Shown here: positions 7,886-17,335 of the stretch, in pieces
Layout: every line of letters starts with the position of its first letter
Position numbering within the stretch: position 1 is the first letter of the stretch
Assembly (NCBI RefSeq): GCF_001015195.1
Contig: NZ_LDES01000009.1
Span: forward strand, 62,001 to 126,000
Source: Sphingomonas sp. Y57
GTDB taxonomy: Bacteria; Pseudomonadota; Alphaproteobacteria; Sphingomonadales; Sphingomonadaceae
Length of the DNA: 64,000 nt
Direction: 5' to 3'
Translations under genes and position numbers: made by a program
The notes under the pieces: generated by a model
Seen by the model: the letters and a program-made list of their open reading frames with translations, nothing else
The model's database searches: none
Told to the model about the DNA's origin: nothing

Positions 7886-9286
7886 ATGGTGGGCGACGAT
7901 CCGAATCCTCCTTCCTGCTGGAAATCCCGGCTGGCCATCGCGCTTCCGATCGCGCTGGGCCTGGCGCTGCGCGTTGCCGCGGCGCGAGGCGACTATTGGC
8001 TGGACGAGGCCTGGACGGCGCTGTTCGCGCGCGACGCGCGGACGCCGGGCGAGATGCTGCTCGCGATCGGTCATGGCCATGGCGACCTGCTCACCATCGC
8101 CTGGCTGCAGTTCGTCGGCTGGGGCGGGTCGCCGCTGCTCGGCCGCGCGCTGTCGATCGCCTGCGGCACGGCCGGGATATGGATCGCGGGCCTGATCGGC
8201 CTGCGGCGCGGGCCGGGCACCGGCTTGCTGACCGCTACCATGGTCGCCATCTCGCCGATCCTCGTTACCTACGGATCGGAAGCGAGCGGCGAGGCGGCGA
8301 TGCTCTTGGCACTGCTCGTCTCGATCTGGATCGTGGACCGCGCGCTGTTCGGCCGCCCGTCGCGCCACGCGGCGGCATGGCTGGGTCTGGCAGCCCTGCT
8401 CGGCACGCTGGCGGATATATCCATGCTGTTCGGCGTCGCGGCCCTGAGCGGCTGGGTGCTGATCGAGCGCGCACGCCATATGCCGACGGGCCGCGCGCTG
8501 GCCGGGACCGGCGCGCTGATGGGGGGAGCGATCGCCGCGGTGATAGCGGCGCTCCTCCTCACCCTGCTCGGGACCTATGCCGCCACGGCCGGATGGTCGA
8601 TCGGGACCGCCGCCTTCTCCTGGCCTGCTTTCCTCGCCGCACTCGTCCACATGCTCGCTTTCACGATCGGCTGGACTCCGCTGATTGGCCTGCCGCTGCT
8701 GGCGCTGCTCGCCCTGCCCCTGACCGTGCGGCGCAACGGAGCCCTTGCGGACCGGGTGCCGTTCTACCTGATCGCGATCCTCGGATTTCCGCTGCTGGTA
8801 GCGTTGCTGAGACCGGAGGGAAATGCCCTCCCCAGCTATTATCTGCTGGTTTCAGTGGCGCTGCTGTTGCTGATTGCCGACCTGCTGGCGGCGCTGATCG
8901 CTCGCCAGAAGCAGCCGGCGGCCGTGGCGGCCGGCATGATCCTGGTCGCCGGGCTGGTGGCCGACGCGGCGATCGTCGGCAGCCCGCGCGGCGACCCCGG
9001 CAAGGCCGTCGATGCGATGATCCGGCGCGCGCCGGGCGGCGCCGCGGTGATGCTGGACAACGGCCGTGACAGCGCGGTGCTCGAAAGCGCGGCGGCATCG
9101 CGGGTCTATCAGCTCCTCACCATCGAGAGCTGCGCGCCCGCCCGCTTCGTCTATCTGTCCAGCGACGGCACCCGGTCGCTACCGCTCGCGGCGTTGCGAT
9201 GCGGCGCGGCCTTCCGCCCCGTCGCCGCGGGTCATGGCGCCGGCCTGCTCGGCCTGGACTGGCAGTTGTACGAGCGGGTTCGATGA
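7886..9286 (+). CDS. GT39/ArnT-like integral membrane glycosyltransferase
   Basis: A 466-residue polytopic protein with about 10-12 hydrophobic segments. Near the N-terminus it has YWLDEAWTALFARD after the first transmembrane helix, which is the acidic DE-containing luminal loop typical of GT-C enzymes such as ArnT and protein mannosyltransferases. It would use a polyprenyl-phosphate sugar on the periplasmic side. The final 100 residues form a soluble domain. It stands alone between a divergent CorA gene and an ECF sigma gene. The acceptor is unknown. Confidence 0.65.
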   Translation: MVGDDPNPPSCWKSRLAIALPIALGLALRVAAARGDYWLDEAWTALFARDARTPGEMLLAIGHGHGDLLTIAWLQFVGWGGSPLLGRALSIACGTAGIWIAGLIGLRRGPGTGLLTATMVAISPILVTYGSEASGEAAMLLALLVSIWIVDRALFGRPSRHAAAWLGLAALLGTLADISMLFGVAALSGWVLIERARHMPTGRALAGTGALMGGAIAAVIAALLLTLLGTYAATAGWSIGTAAFSWPAFLAALVHMLAFTIGWTPLIGLPLLALLALPLTVRRNGALADRVPFYLIAILGFPLLVALLRPEGNALPSYYLLVSVALLLLIADLLAALIARQKQPAAVAAGMILVAGLVADAAIVGSPRGDPGKAVDAMIRRAPGGAAVMLDNGRDSAVLESAAASRVYQLLTIESCAPARFVYLSSDGTRSLPLAALRCGAAFRPVAAGHGAGLLGLDWQLYERVR

Positions 9287-9437
9287 CGCTCGGCCAAGGT
9301 GTTCGGGCTTCGGCACCGTCTGGAGCTAGGGGGCCGTCGCCCCTCGAGGGGATTGGCACCACGCCGTCGCGCCGTGTACAGCGCCGTCCCTGGGGGGCCC
9401 AAACCCCAATTCCGTCGGCGGAGAAGCGAGCGGGGAC

Positions 9438-9950
9438 ATGAGCAGCACCGGCCTTGAGGCCGTATTCCTGTCGAATCGGGATCGGCTGCTCGCCTTCCTG
9501 CGCGCGCACGGAGCGGGCGACGGGGCCGAGGACCTGTTGCAGGAATTGTGGTTGAAGGTCTCCTCGGCGCCGCCCGGGCCGATCGCCCAACCGCTCTCCT
9601 ATCTCTACCGCGCCGCCAACAATCTGATGCTCGACCGCTATCGGTCGCAGCAGCAGGCGGCCAAGCGCGACCAGGACTGGACCGAAGCCGCCACCACTGT
9701 CCCCGGTCAGTCGGACGAGCCCTCGACCGAACGGCGGCTGATCGCGCGTGAACAGCTTCGCCTCGCCCATGCGGCGCTGGAAGCCCTGGGCGAGCGGCCC
9801 GCAGCGATCTTCCGCCGCCATCGCATCGACGGGATCGGCCAGCGCGAGATCGCGAGCGAGTTCGGGATCAGCATCAGCACGGTCGAAAGCGACTTGCGCC
9901 GCGCCTATCGCGCGATGATCGAGCTGAGGAGCCGCTTCGATGAGGGATGA
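9438..9950 (+). CDS. ECF RNA polymerase sigma factor, FecI-like
   Basis: A 170-residue sigma-70 family protein containing region 2 (LLAFLRAHGAGDGAEDLLQELWLKV, with PLSYLYRAANNLMLDRYRS) and region 4 (ALGERPAAIFRRHRIDGIGQREIASEFGISISTVESDLRRAYR). It belongs to the FecI-like, iron/TonB-type ECF group. It is followed after 41 bases by the FecR-like anti-sigma gene and then a receptor with an STN signalling domain, which is the standard cell-surface signalling order. It probably activates the receptor gene, and possibly the autotransporter, in response to ligand binding. Confidence 0.92.
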   Translation: MSSTGLEAVFLSNRDRLLAFLRAHGAGDGAEDLLQELWLKVSSAPPGPIAQPLSYLYRAANNLMLDRYRSQQQAAKRDQDWTEAATTVPGQSDEPSTERRLIAREQLRLAHAALEALGERPAAIFRRHRIDGIGQREIASEFGISISTVESDLRRAYRAMIELRSRFDEG

Positions 9951-9991
9951 CCTGGTCGACTCCGTCATGCCTATCAGGGAGCCGCTTTTTC

Positions 9992-10939
9992 ATGGCTGAG
10001 GACAGGCACGATATGGAAACCGCGGCACTCGACTGGGTGATCCGCCTGCGCGACCCCGGCTTTGACGGCTGGGAGGAATTCGAGGCGTGGCTGGCCGGCG
10101 ATCCGGCGCGGGCCGAGGCCTATCATCGCCGGGCGATCGCCGATCAGGACATGGCGGGGCTGCTGGCGGCCGCGCCGCCGGTTTCGGCCGAGGCTCCATC
10201 CAACATCGTCCCGCTGCGGCGCCCGGCGCCGAACCGCCGCGCCTGGCTGGGCGGCGCAATCGCCGCGTCGGTCGCCGCCCTGATCGGTTTCGGCATGATA
10301 GAGCGTCAGCCGTCGCTCTACCAGATCGAGACCGCGCCCGGGATGCGCCGCACCGTCACGCTCGACGACGGCAGCCGGATCGCGCTCAACGGCGGCACCC
10401 GCATCACCCTGAATCGCAAGGACCCGCGCCATGCGACGCTGGAGAGGGGCGAGGCGCTGTTCGACGTCGTCCATGACGACAAGGCTCCCTTCACCGTCCT
10501 TGTCGGCGACGCGACGCTCATCGACGTCGGCACCAGCTTCAACGTCGTCCGCGACGGACGTGTCACCGCCGTCCAGGTCGCCGAAGGTGCCGTCATCTAC
10601 AATCCCGACGTCGAGGCGGTGCGGCTCGATGCCGGTCGCGGCCTGCGCGCGGTCGACGGCGATCCTCACATCGAACTCGCCGCGGTCGCGCCCGGTGCGG
10701 TCGCCGGCTGGCGTGAGGGACGGCTGATCTATGACGGCCAGACAATGGCCGACGTCGCCGCCGATCTCAGCCGCTGGTCGGGCGAGCCGGTGCGCGCCGA
10801 CCCGCGTGTCGCCGGCCAGCGCTTTCGCGGCGTGCTGAGCCTTGGCAGCGACCACGACGTGGCCGGCCTCGCCGCGCTGCTCGACGTCGACGTCCGCCGT
10901 AGCGGGCGGGAATGGATATTGTCACCCCGGACCCCGTGA
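9992..10939 (+). CDS. FecR-family anti-sigma factor
   Basis: A 315-residue inner-membrane regulator. The N-terminal DUF4880-type domain (ETAALDWVIRLRDPGFDGWEEFEAWL, then AYHRRA) should bind the sigma factor. One transmembrane segment lies near residues 85-103 (GGAIAASVAALIGFGMI). The periplasmic FecR domain includes TVTLDDGSRIALNGGTRI and LERGEALFDVVHD, and a C-terminal STN-like domain contains ADLSRWSGEPV. ATG 9992 was preferred over the upstream in-frame start at 9947. Its last 28 bases overlap the receptor gene start, so production of the two is coupled. Confidence 0.9.
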   Translation: MAEDRHDMETAALDWVIRLRDPGFDGWEEFEAWLAGDPARAEAYHRRAIADQDMAGLLAAAPPVSAEAPSNIVPLRRPAPNRRAWLGGAIAASVAALIGFGMIERQPSLYQIETAPGMRRTVTLDDGSRIALNGGTRITLNRKDPRHATLERGEALFDVVHDDKAPFTVLVGDATLIDVGTSFNVVRDGRVTAVQVAEGAVIYNPDVEAVRLDAGRGLRAVDGDPHIELAAVAPGAVAGWREGRLIYDGQTMADVAADLSRWSGEPVRADPRVAGQRFRGVLSLGSDHDVAGLAALLDVDVRRSGREWILSPRTP

Positions 10940-13341
10940 AGAGCGCCCTCGCCCTCGCCAGCATCCCGCTGCTCGTCGCGGCCGCCCCCGCCGGCGCCGC
11001 GGAAAGGGCGCCGCTCGACCTGCCGGCGGGGCGGCTGAGCGACGCCGTGGCGGCGCTCGCAGCGCAGACCGGGGCCAGCATCAGCGTCGCCGACGGATCG
11101 ATCTGGACGATGCGGGTCGCGCCGCTGCGCGGCCGGATGAGCGCGGAGGACGCGCTGCGCCGGCTGCTGCGCGGCAGCCAGGCCCGGCTCGTCGTCCTCG
11201 ACGGCCGAAGCTTCCGCATCGTCGCCGCGCGGGAGGTCTCCGCGCTGCGCCGCGCCGCCCGCTCCTCGCCGCCCGCCGCGATCGTCGAGGGCGAGGAGCC
11301 GCCGATCATCGTCACCGCCTCGAAGCGCGACACCCGGCTGCGCGACTTCCCCGGATCGGTCAGCATCCTCAACGGCGCGGACCTGACCTTCGGCGGCGAA
11401 CAGGGAATGGAATCGGTGCTGGCCCGCGTCGCCAGCCTGTCCTCGACCCATCTCGGCGCCGGTCGCAACAAGCTGTTCATCCGCGGCATCGCCGATTCGA
11501 GCTTCACCGGGCCGACCCAGGCGACGGTGGGCCAATATCTGGGCGACATGCGGCTGACCTACAATGCGCCCGATCCCGACCTGCGCCTCTACGACATCCA
11601 ATCGGTCGAGATCCTCGAGGGACCGCAGGGCACGCTCTACGGCGCCGGGTCACTCGGCGGGATCATCCGCATCGTCCGCAACCCGCCCCGGCTCGGCCAG
11701 TTCGGCGGGGCGCTGTCGGCAGGCGCTTCCGTTACAGCGCATGGCGATCCCTCCGGCGATCTCGGCGGCATGCTCAACCTGCCCGTGATCGGCGACCGGG
11801 TGGCGCTGCGCGCCGTCGCATACGGCCTGCGCGAGGGCGGCTATATCGACGATGTCTGGCGGCAGAAGAAGGACATCAACCGCACCCGCATCGCCGGCGG
11901 CCGCGCGACGCTCCGGATCGATGCCGGCGACGGCTGGACCGTCGATATCGGCGGCGTCTACCAGGACAATGAAGGCCGCGACAGCCAATATGCCGACCGC
12001 AGCCTGGGTGGCCTCAAGCGGTCGAGCCGGACGCCCGGCGGCTTCGACGCCAGCTACAAGCTGGGCGAGCTGGTCGTCGCCAAGAGCTGGGACGGGCTGT
12101 CCTTCCTCTCCTCGACCGGGCTGGTGCGCCAGAAGCTGGACGAGCGCTACGATGCCAGCATGAACGGGGCCGAACGCCTGTTCACCCAGCGCAACCATAC
12201 CCGCATGTTCGCGACGGAGAACCGCCTGTGGCGCCCGACCCGCGACGGTTTCGGCTGGGTGATCGGTGCCAGCTACACCCGCAACCGCACCGATCTGGAT
12301 CGATCGCTGGGCCCGGTCGGGGTACCGGTCGCCGTCACCGGCGTATCGAATCGCATCCGGGAAACGACGGTCTATGGCGAGGCGAGCGTGGAACCGGTGC
12401 GCGGGCTGACCGTCACCGGCGGCGCGCGCTACACCTGGTCGAAGCTGGGCGGCGGCGCCGACGATCCGCTCCCCGCCTTCTCGCCGACGCTGGAAGCGGC
12501 ACGCGCCGCGATCGTGGCGAGCCGCAAGGAGGGACGGCTGCTGCCGTCGGCCTCGGTTTCCGCAGCGCTGCTGCCTCGGTTGATCGTCTATGCGCGCTAC
12601 CAGCAAGGGTTCCGCCCCGGCGGCCTCGCGATCGAGGGAGGGTTCGTCCGCCGCTTCCGCAACGACCATGTCGCGACGATGGAGACGGGGCTGCGCTACG
12701 GCGTACGCGGCGACGATCCGTTCGACCTGTCGCTGAGCCTGTCCTACACCGACTGGCAGGACATTCAGGCCGACTTCATCGACAGCGGCGGGCTGCCTAC
12801 CACCGACAATATCGGCGACGGCCGCATCTATTCGCTGAGCGCGGCGCTGGGCTGGGCGCCGCTGCCCGGCCTGATCTTCGACGCGGCCGCCACCTATAAC
12901 GACAGCCGGGTTACCGATCCGTCGGCATCGCTGCTGTTCGCGCTGGCGGCGGCGGCGGTGAGCGACAAGACCGGTGCCTTCACCGGCGGGCAGGGTCGCA
13001 TCCCCAACGTCGCGCGCTTCACCACGCGGGTCGGCTTCGACTATCGCACCCCGGTCTCGGATGCGCTCGAGCTGCGGCTCAACGGCTGGGTCCGCTATAT
13101 CGGCAAGTCGCGACTGGGCATCGGCCCGATCCTGGGCGACCTGCAGGGCGATTATCTCGATACCGCGCTGACCGCACGGATCGGGCGGCCCGATTTCAGC
13201 GTCAGCCTGGGCATCACCAATCTAGCCGACGCGATCGGCAACCGCTTCGCGCTCGGCACCCCTTTCCAGGCTTCGGGCGGGCGGCAGATCACCCCGCTGC
13301 GGCCGCGCACCATCCGCATCGGCCTCGACAGGAGCTTCTGA
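10912..13341 (+). CDS. TonB-dependent receptor with N-terminal STN signalling domain (FecA-like)
   Basis: An 809-residue outer-membrane receptor. The signal peptide is at about residues 1-29 (ALALASIPLLVAAAPAGAAE). The STN domain spans about 33-105 (LDLPAGRLSDAVAALAAQTG, then EDALRRLLRG). A TonB-box-like stretch PIIVTASKR follows at about 130, then a plug domain and a 22-strand-type barrel ending in IRIGLDRSF. The STN domain contacts FecR in the periplasm, so this is a transducing receptor. The ligand is unknown: siderophore, haem and carbohydrate ligands are all possible, and no transport or biosynthesis genes are adjacent. Confidence 0.92.
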   Translation: MDIVTPDPVKSALALASIPLLVAAAPAGAAERAPLDLPAGRLSDAVAALAAQTGASISVADGSIWTMRVAPLRGRMSAEDALRRLLRGSQARLVVLDGRSFRIVAAREVSALRRAARSSPPAAIVEGEEPPIIVTASKRDTRLRDFPGSVSILNGADLTFGGEQGMESVLARVASLSSTHLGAGRNKLFIRGIADSSFTGPTQATVGQYLGDMRLTYNAPDPDLRLYDIQSVEILEGPQGTLYGAGSLGGIIRIVRNPPRLGQFGGALSAGASVTAHGDPSGDLGGMLNLPVIGDRVALRAVAYGLREGGYIDDVWRQKKDINRTRIAGGRATLRIDAGDGWTVDIGGVYQDNEGRDSQYADRSLGGLKRSSRTPGGFDASYKLGELVVAKSWDGLSFLSSTGLVRQKLDERYDASMNGAERLFTQRNHTRMFATENRLWRPTRDGFGWVIGASYTRNRTDLDRSLGPVGVPVAVTGVSNRIRETTVYGEASVEPVRGLTVTGGARYTWSKLGGGADDPLPAFSPTLEAARAAIVASRKEGRLLPSASVSAALLPRLIVYARYQQGFRPGGLAIEGGFVRRFRNDHVATMETGLRYGVRGDDPFDLSLSLSYTDWQDIQADFIDSGGLPTTDNIGDGRIYSLSAALGWAPLPGLIFDAAATYNDSRVTDPSASLLFALAAAAVSDKTGAFTGGQGRIPNVARFTTRVGFDYRTPVSDALELRLNGWVRYIGKSRLGIGPILGDLQGDYLDTALTARIGRPDFSVSLGITNLADAIGNRFALGTPFQASGGRQITPLRPRTIRIGLDRSF

Positions 13342-13358
13342 ACCTTCCAGCCAGGACC

Positions 13359-13447
13359 GTGATCCCGGCGGAGGCCGGGATCTCGGGCGGCTCCTGCCGC
13401 GACCTCATCTCCTCTCTCGCAAGACCCCGGCCTCCGCCGGAGTGACG
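13359..13447 (+). repeat. Family A palindromic intergenic repeat, copy 1
   Basis: About 89 bases beginning GTGATCCCGGCGGAGGCCGGGATC and ending ACCCCGGCCTCCGCCGGAGTGACG. The two ends are complementary, so the RNA can fold into a long hairpin that could stabilise or end the receptor transcript before the autotransporter gene. The same design recurs at 19375, 24578, 27267, 28520 and 31873. Confidence 0.8.
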
Positions 13448-13554
13448 CCCTCCCGCAAAAATCTTCCAAGGCTCCGGCGCATCGGCCCCGTCTTCCGGTC
13501 ATGCGGGAAGGAAGGACGCGATCCCTTCCCCACGACAAAGGGAATGGAAACTCG

Positions 13555-16500
13555 ATGCGCTACCTGCTTGCCTCCACCTGCCTTGCCGCGCTCTCCGCCG
13601 TGCCCGTCCATGCCGAGACGACCGTCGGCGACAAGCGCACCGCCACGATCCGCACCTCGACGATCAAGGCCGGCGCCGCCGACGACATCCGCATCACCTC
13701 GGCCGGCTCGGTCGTGCCGACCGCCGCAGGGGCCGCGGTGGTGCTCGACAGCGCCAACAAGATCGTCAACGAAGGCACGATCCAGGCCACCAACCTCGAC
13801 AACAGCACCGGCATCCGCGCCGAGGCAGGCACCACCGGATCGATCACCAACGCCGCGGCCGGAAAGATCATCCTCGACGAAACCTATGCCCCCGAGGACA
13901 GCGACAAGGACGGTGATCTCGACGGTCCGCTCGCGGTCGGCACCGGCCGGGTCGGCATCCGCACCGCCGGCGCCTTCGCCGGCGATGTCGTCAACAGCGG
14001 CTCGATCGCGATCGAGGGCAAGGATTCGGCCGGTATCCGGCTCGACGGCCCGCTGACCGGCAAGCTGACCCAGGATGGCACGATCGGCGTCGTCGGCGAC
14101 CGCTCGGTCGGCGTCCGCGCCGGTGACGTGACCGGCAACGTCCGCATCGCCGGCACGATCACCGCGGTCGGCCAGGACGCAGTCGGCGTCTCGATGGATG
14201 GCAACATAACCGGCGCACTGGTGATCCAGGGCGGCGTCACCTCGACCGGCCATCGCAACACCACCCCGCCGAGCGACACGAGCAAGCTCGACGCCGACGA
14301 CCTGCTCCAGGGCGGCCCCGCCGTCCGCATCGCCGGCAACGTGACGGGAGGCGTGATCTTCGCCGTGCCCCCCAAGGACAACAGCACGACCGACAATGAC
14401 GAGGACAAGGACGGCATCGAGGACGCGAAGGAAGGGTCCGCCGCAATCGCCTCCTACGGCGCGGCCCCGGCCGTCGCCATCGGCGCGACCGACCATGCCG
14501 TCACCCTGGGCGCCGTGGCTGGCAACCCCGACGGGCATGGCCTGGTCAATGAAGGCACCATCCAGGGCGCCGGCACCTATGCGGGCGTCGACGGCAACGG
14601 CATGGTGATCGGCGGTCGGGGCGGAGCGGTGACGATCGCGGGGGGCATGACCAACCGCGGTACGATCAGCGCTTCCGGCGCCAACGCCACCGGCCTGCGC
14701 ATCGGCGACGGCGCGACCGTGGCCGAGGTCAAGAACATGGGCGTCCTCCAGGCGTCGGGCACCAATGCGGCGAACGCGAAGACGGTGGCGCTGCAGATCG
14801 ACCAGGGCGCCTTCACCGCGGAGATCACCAACAGCGGCACGATCAAGGCGGTTGCCAGCGGCACCGCCTCGGCCAACGGCGCGACGGCGACCGCGATACT
14901 CGACCGGTCGGGCGAGGTCGACATCGTCAACAACAGCGGCACGATCTCGGCGGCCGGCGCGTCGGCGGGCAGCAACGTCGCGATCGACCTGTCGGCCAAC
15001 GACCGCGGCGCGCGGATCGGCCAGACGGTGGTCGCCTCGGGCACCGCCGCCCCCGTGATCGTCGGCGACGTCCGCTTCGGCAACGGCAACGACGTGTTCG
15101 ACATCGCCGACGGGAGCATGACCGGCGACACCAGCTTCGGCGGCGGCGCGAACAGCCTGCTGCTGTCAGGCGACGCCACCTATGCGGGCAAGGTCCGCTT
15201 CGGCAGCGGCAACGACGTCATGGCCCTGAACGGCACCGCCTCCCATAGCGGCGATGTCGACTTCGGCGGCGGCAGCGACAGGCTGACGGTGAACAGCGGC
15301 GCCAAGTTCCGCGGCGCCCTTTCCAACGCGCAGGGACTGGCCGTCGCGGTCAACGGCGGCACGCTCGACATCGGCAAGTCGACCGCCGCGATCCAGTCGC
15401 TTGCGGTCAGCGGGTCGGGCACTCTGGGCGTCACGGTCGACGTGTCGAGCAAGACCAGCACGCTCTACCAGGTCTCGGGCGAGGCAAGCTTTGCCCAGGG
15501 CTCCAAGGTCGCTGTCAGCCTCAGCGGCATCGCCGGCGCGGAGGGGCGCTACACCTTCCTGAAGGCCGGTACGGTGACCGGGGCGTCCAACGTCGCGACG
15601 AGCGACGCGCTGCTGCCGTTCATGTACAAGGGCAGCGTCGCCGCTGTCTCTGCGAACGAGTTGGCGATCGACGTCAAGCGCAAGACCACGACAGAGCTGG
15701 GTCTCAACCGTTCGCAGGCCGCCGCCTATGACGCGATCTTCGCCGCTCTCGGCAAGGATGCCAAGGTGGCCGGCGTCTATCTGGAAACCTATGACGGCGA
15801 CGCCTTCCGTAAGAAGGTCCGCCAGATGCTGCCCGATCATGCCGGTGGCGCGTTCGAGACGGTAACGATGGGATCGCGGGCGACCGCCGGCTTCCTGGCC
15901 GATCCGAACGCCCCCTTCGCCGACATGGGCAAATGGGGCTACTGGATCCAGCAGGTCGGCTGGGGCACGTCGAAGAGCCTGGGTGACACCGCCTCCTACG
16001 ACATCACCGGCTGGGGCGTCGCGACCGGCGGCGAGATCAAGACCGATCTCGGCAGCTTCGGCATCTCGCTCGCCTATCTCTACGGCAAGGACGCCGACGG
16101 CGGCACCGACAACAAGGTCGACGCCGGCCAATATGAGATCGGCGCCTACTGGCGCGGCTATTGGGGTCCTTTCCAGGGCTGGACTCGGGCCAGCTACGCC
16201 CATGTCGATTTCAAGGGCGAGCGCGTCTTCCAGGGAAGCCTGGGCAATGACACGGTCGAGCGGCGCGCCAAGGGGCGGTGGAACGGCAAGCTGATCTCGG
16301 CGGCGGCCGGCGCGGCCTACACGCTGCAGATGGGATCATTCAGCGTCCGGCCGAAGGCGGCGGTCGATTATTATCGGCTGAAGGAGGACGGCTATGCCGA
16401 GAAGGGCGGTGGCGACGCGTTCAACCTGATCGTCAGCGGCCGCAAGAGCGACGAGCTGGCGGTCAGCGGCACGGTCGCGGCCGGCTTCGACTTCGGCGGA

Positions 16501-16767
16501 CAGAACGAGGAAGCGGGCTGGTTCCGGATCGAAGCCGAGGGCGGCCGACGCGAACTGGTCGGCGGGTCGCTGGGATCGACCACCGCGCGCTTCAACGGCG
16601 GCAACGCCTTCACGCTCGAACCCGAGAAGCGCACCAGCGGCTGGATCGGCAAGCTCCGCGCGGTCGGCGGCGGCAATGGCTTCCAGATCGGCGGCGAGGC
16701 CGGTGCGGAGGAGCAACAGGGCCGCGCTGCGATCTCCCTGCGCGCCAGCCTGGTGGTCGGCCTCTGA
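13555..16767 (+). CDS. Autotransporter outer-membrane protein with beta-helical passenger
   Basis: A 1070-residue protein. ATG 13555 starts a clean signal peptide (LLASTCLAALSAVPVHA); an in-frame ATG at 13501 would add a charged tail. The passenger (about 25-780) is Gly/Ala/Thr/Asn-rich with repeated xNxGTIxAxG steps (ITNSGTIKA, VNNSGTISA), typical of right-handed beta-helices. It carries two Ca2+-loop-like acidic inserts, EDSDKDGDLDG and DNDEDKDGIEDAKEG. The final 290 residues form an autotransporter barrel starting near KWGYWIQQVGWG and ending SLRASLVVGL. It follows the FecIR/receptor genes on the same strand after 213 bases, so it may be part of the same regulon. Confidence 0.85.
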   Translation: MRYLLASTCLAALSAVPVHAETTVGDKRTATIRTSTIKAGAADDIRITSAGSVVPTAAGAAVVLDSANKIVNEGTIQATNLDNSTGIRAEAGTTGSITNAAAGKIILDETYAPEDSDKDGDLDGPLAVGTGRVGIRTAGAFAGDVVNSGSIAIEGKDSAGIRLDGPLTGKLTQDGTIGVVGDRSVGVRAGDVTGNVRIAGTITAVGQDAVGVSMDGNITGALVIQGGVTSTGHRNTTPPSDTSKLDADDLLQGGPAVRIAGNVTGGVIFAVPPKDNSTTDNDEDKDGIEDAKEGSAAIASYGAAPAVAIGATDHAVTLGAVAGNPDGHGLVNEGTIQGAGTYAGVDGNGMVIGGRGGAVTIAGGMTNRGTISASGANATGLRIGDGATVAEVKNMGVLQASGTNAANAKTVALQIDQGAFTAEITNSGTIKAVASGTASANGATATAILDRSGEVDIVNNSGTISAAGASAGSNVAIDLSANDRGARIGQTVVASGTAAPVIVGDVRFGNGNDVFDIADGSMTGDTSFGGGANSLLLSGDATYAGKVRFGSGNDVMALNGTASHSGDVDFGGGSDRLTVNSGAKFRGALSNAQGLAVAVNGGTLDIGKSTAAIQSLAVSGSGTLGVTVDVSSKTSTLYQVSGEASFAQGSKVAVSLSGIAGAEGRYTFLKAGTVTGASNVATSDALLPFMYKGSVAAVSANELAIDVKRKTTTELGLNRSQAAAYDAIFAALGKDAKVAGVYLETYDGDAFRKKVRQMLPDHAGGAFETVTMGSRATAGFLADPNAPFADMGKWGYWIQQVGWGTSKSLGDTASYDITGWGVATGGEIKTDLGSFGISLAYLYGKDADGGTDNKVDAGQYEIGAYWRGYWGPFQGWTRASYAHVDFKGERVFQGSLGNDTVERRAKGRWNGKLISAAAGAAYTLQMGSFSVRPKAAVDYYRLKEDGYAEKGGGDAFNLIVSGRKSDELAVSGTVAAGFDFGGQNEEAGWFRIEAEGGRRELVGGSLGSTTARFNGGNAFTLEPEKRTSGWIGKLRAVGGGNGFQIGGEAGAEEQQGRAAISLRASLVVGL

Positions 16768-16781
16768 CGGACGGAACGGTT

Positions 16782-16800
16782 TCCCTCCTTTGAGGAGGGA
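16782..16800 (+). terminator. Short hairpin after the autotransporter gene
   Basis: A perfect 7-bp stem TCCCTCC/GGAGGGA with loop TTTGA, 14 bases after the stop codon. There is no T tract, so it may be an RNA-stabilising hairpin or part of an intergenic repeat, with the real terminator further on at 16883. Confidence 0.45.
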
Positions 16801-16882
16801 CGGGGTGGGTGATCTCCCCATCGAGCGGCACGAGGCCCCCCGCCGCTACCCACCCCAACAATCTGCGTACCCCTATATCTGG

Positions 16883-16914
16883 TCCCCCGCCCTCTCCGGG
16901 CGGGGGATTTTTTT
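16883..16914 (+). terminator. Rho-independent terminator of the autotransporter transcript
   Basis: A perfect 10-bp stem (16883-16892 with 16898-16907), loop TCTCC, and an uninterrupted run of seven T residues at 16908-16914. This is a textbook intrinsic terminator reading on the plus strand. Confidence 0.85.
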
Positions 16915-17101
16915 CGCGCCGCGTGCGCTTCAGAAATTCCATCCACAGATTCTTTTGTTGCGCCTTCGTTCCGCCCCGGAGGCCAAGTGGCTGACCCGAC
17001 TCATTATTCCGTCGCGTCAAGGGGGCGGGACTCGTTTCGTCGATGCGACGAGCCGAGTCCCCGAACCGTCATTTTGACTCTTGAACTGTGACTCAGATGA
17101 G

Positions 17102-17117
17102 GCACTATAGGTTGTGT
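17102..17117 (+). promoter_or_regulatory. NrdR-box-like operator upstream of nrdA
   Basis: GCACTATAGGTTGTGT matches the NrdR consensus ACACWATATATWGTGT at 13 of 16 positions, including both outer half-sites. It lies 218 bases before the nrdA start. NrdR boxes usually occur as a pair about three helical turns apart; I could not see a second good copy at that spacing, so repression may be weak or the second box diverged. Confidence 0.55.
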
Positions 17118-17335
17118 AAGGCAACAGGGGCAGCGCTAGAGATGGTGGATCACGTTCGGGAGCATCGCTCCGGACGGATGGCCGTCCGCGGCGTGGGGAA
17201 TACCGGGAATGAGGCCGAATCGGTGCTGGTATCGCGCCGAGAACGCACTATCTTCCAAGGTACGCCTGTGTCGAACGGATCACGAACGGGGCCGCTGAAC
17301 CGGCCGGTTCTAAACGGATGTGCGGAGGCGGCGTA

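Larger units (their letters stand above)
16768..17335. other. Intergenic region upstream of nrdA (568 bases without a gene)
   Basis: No convincing coding sequence is present. The left part holds two hairpins after the autotransporter gene (16782-16800 and 16883-16914). The right part holds the nrdA promoter region, with an NrdR-like palindrome at 17102-17117 and a ribosome-binding site (GGAGGCGG) just before ATG 17336. Short ORFs here have no domain character. Confidence 0.7.

Noticed and set aside
14000-15400. Repeats in the autotransporter gene as a possible CRISPR or mobile repeat
   Set aside because: They are degenerate in-frame protein repeats of the beta-helix (GTI steps), not spaced direct repeats.
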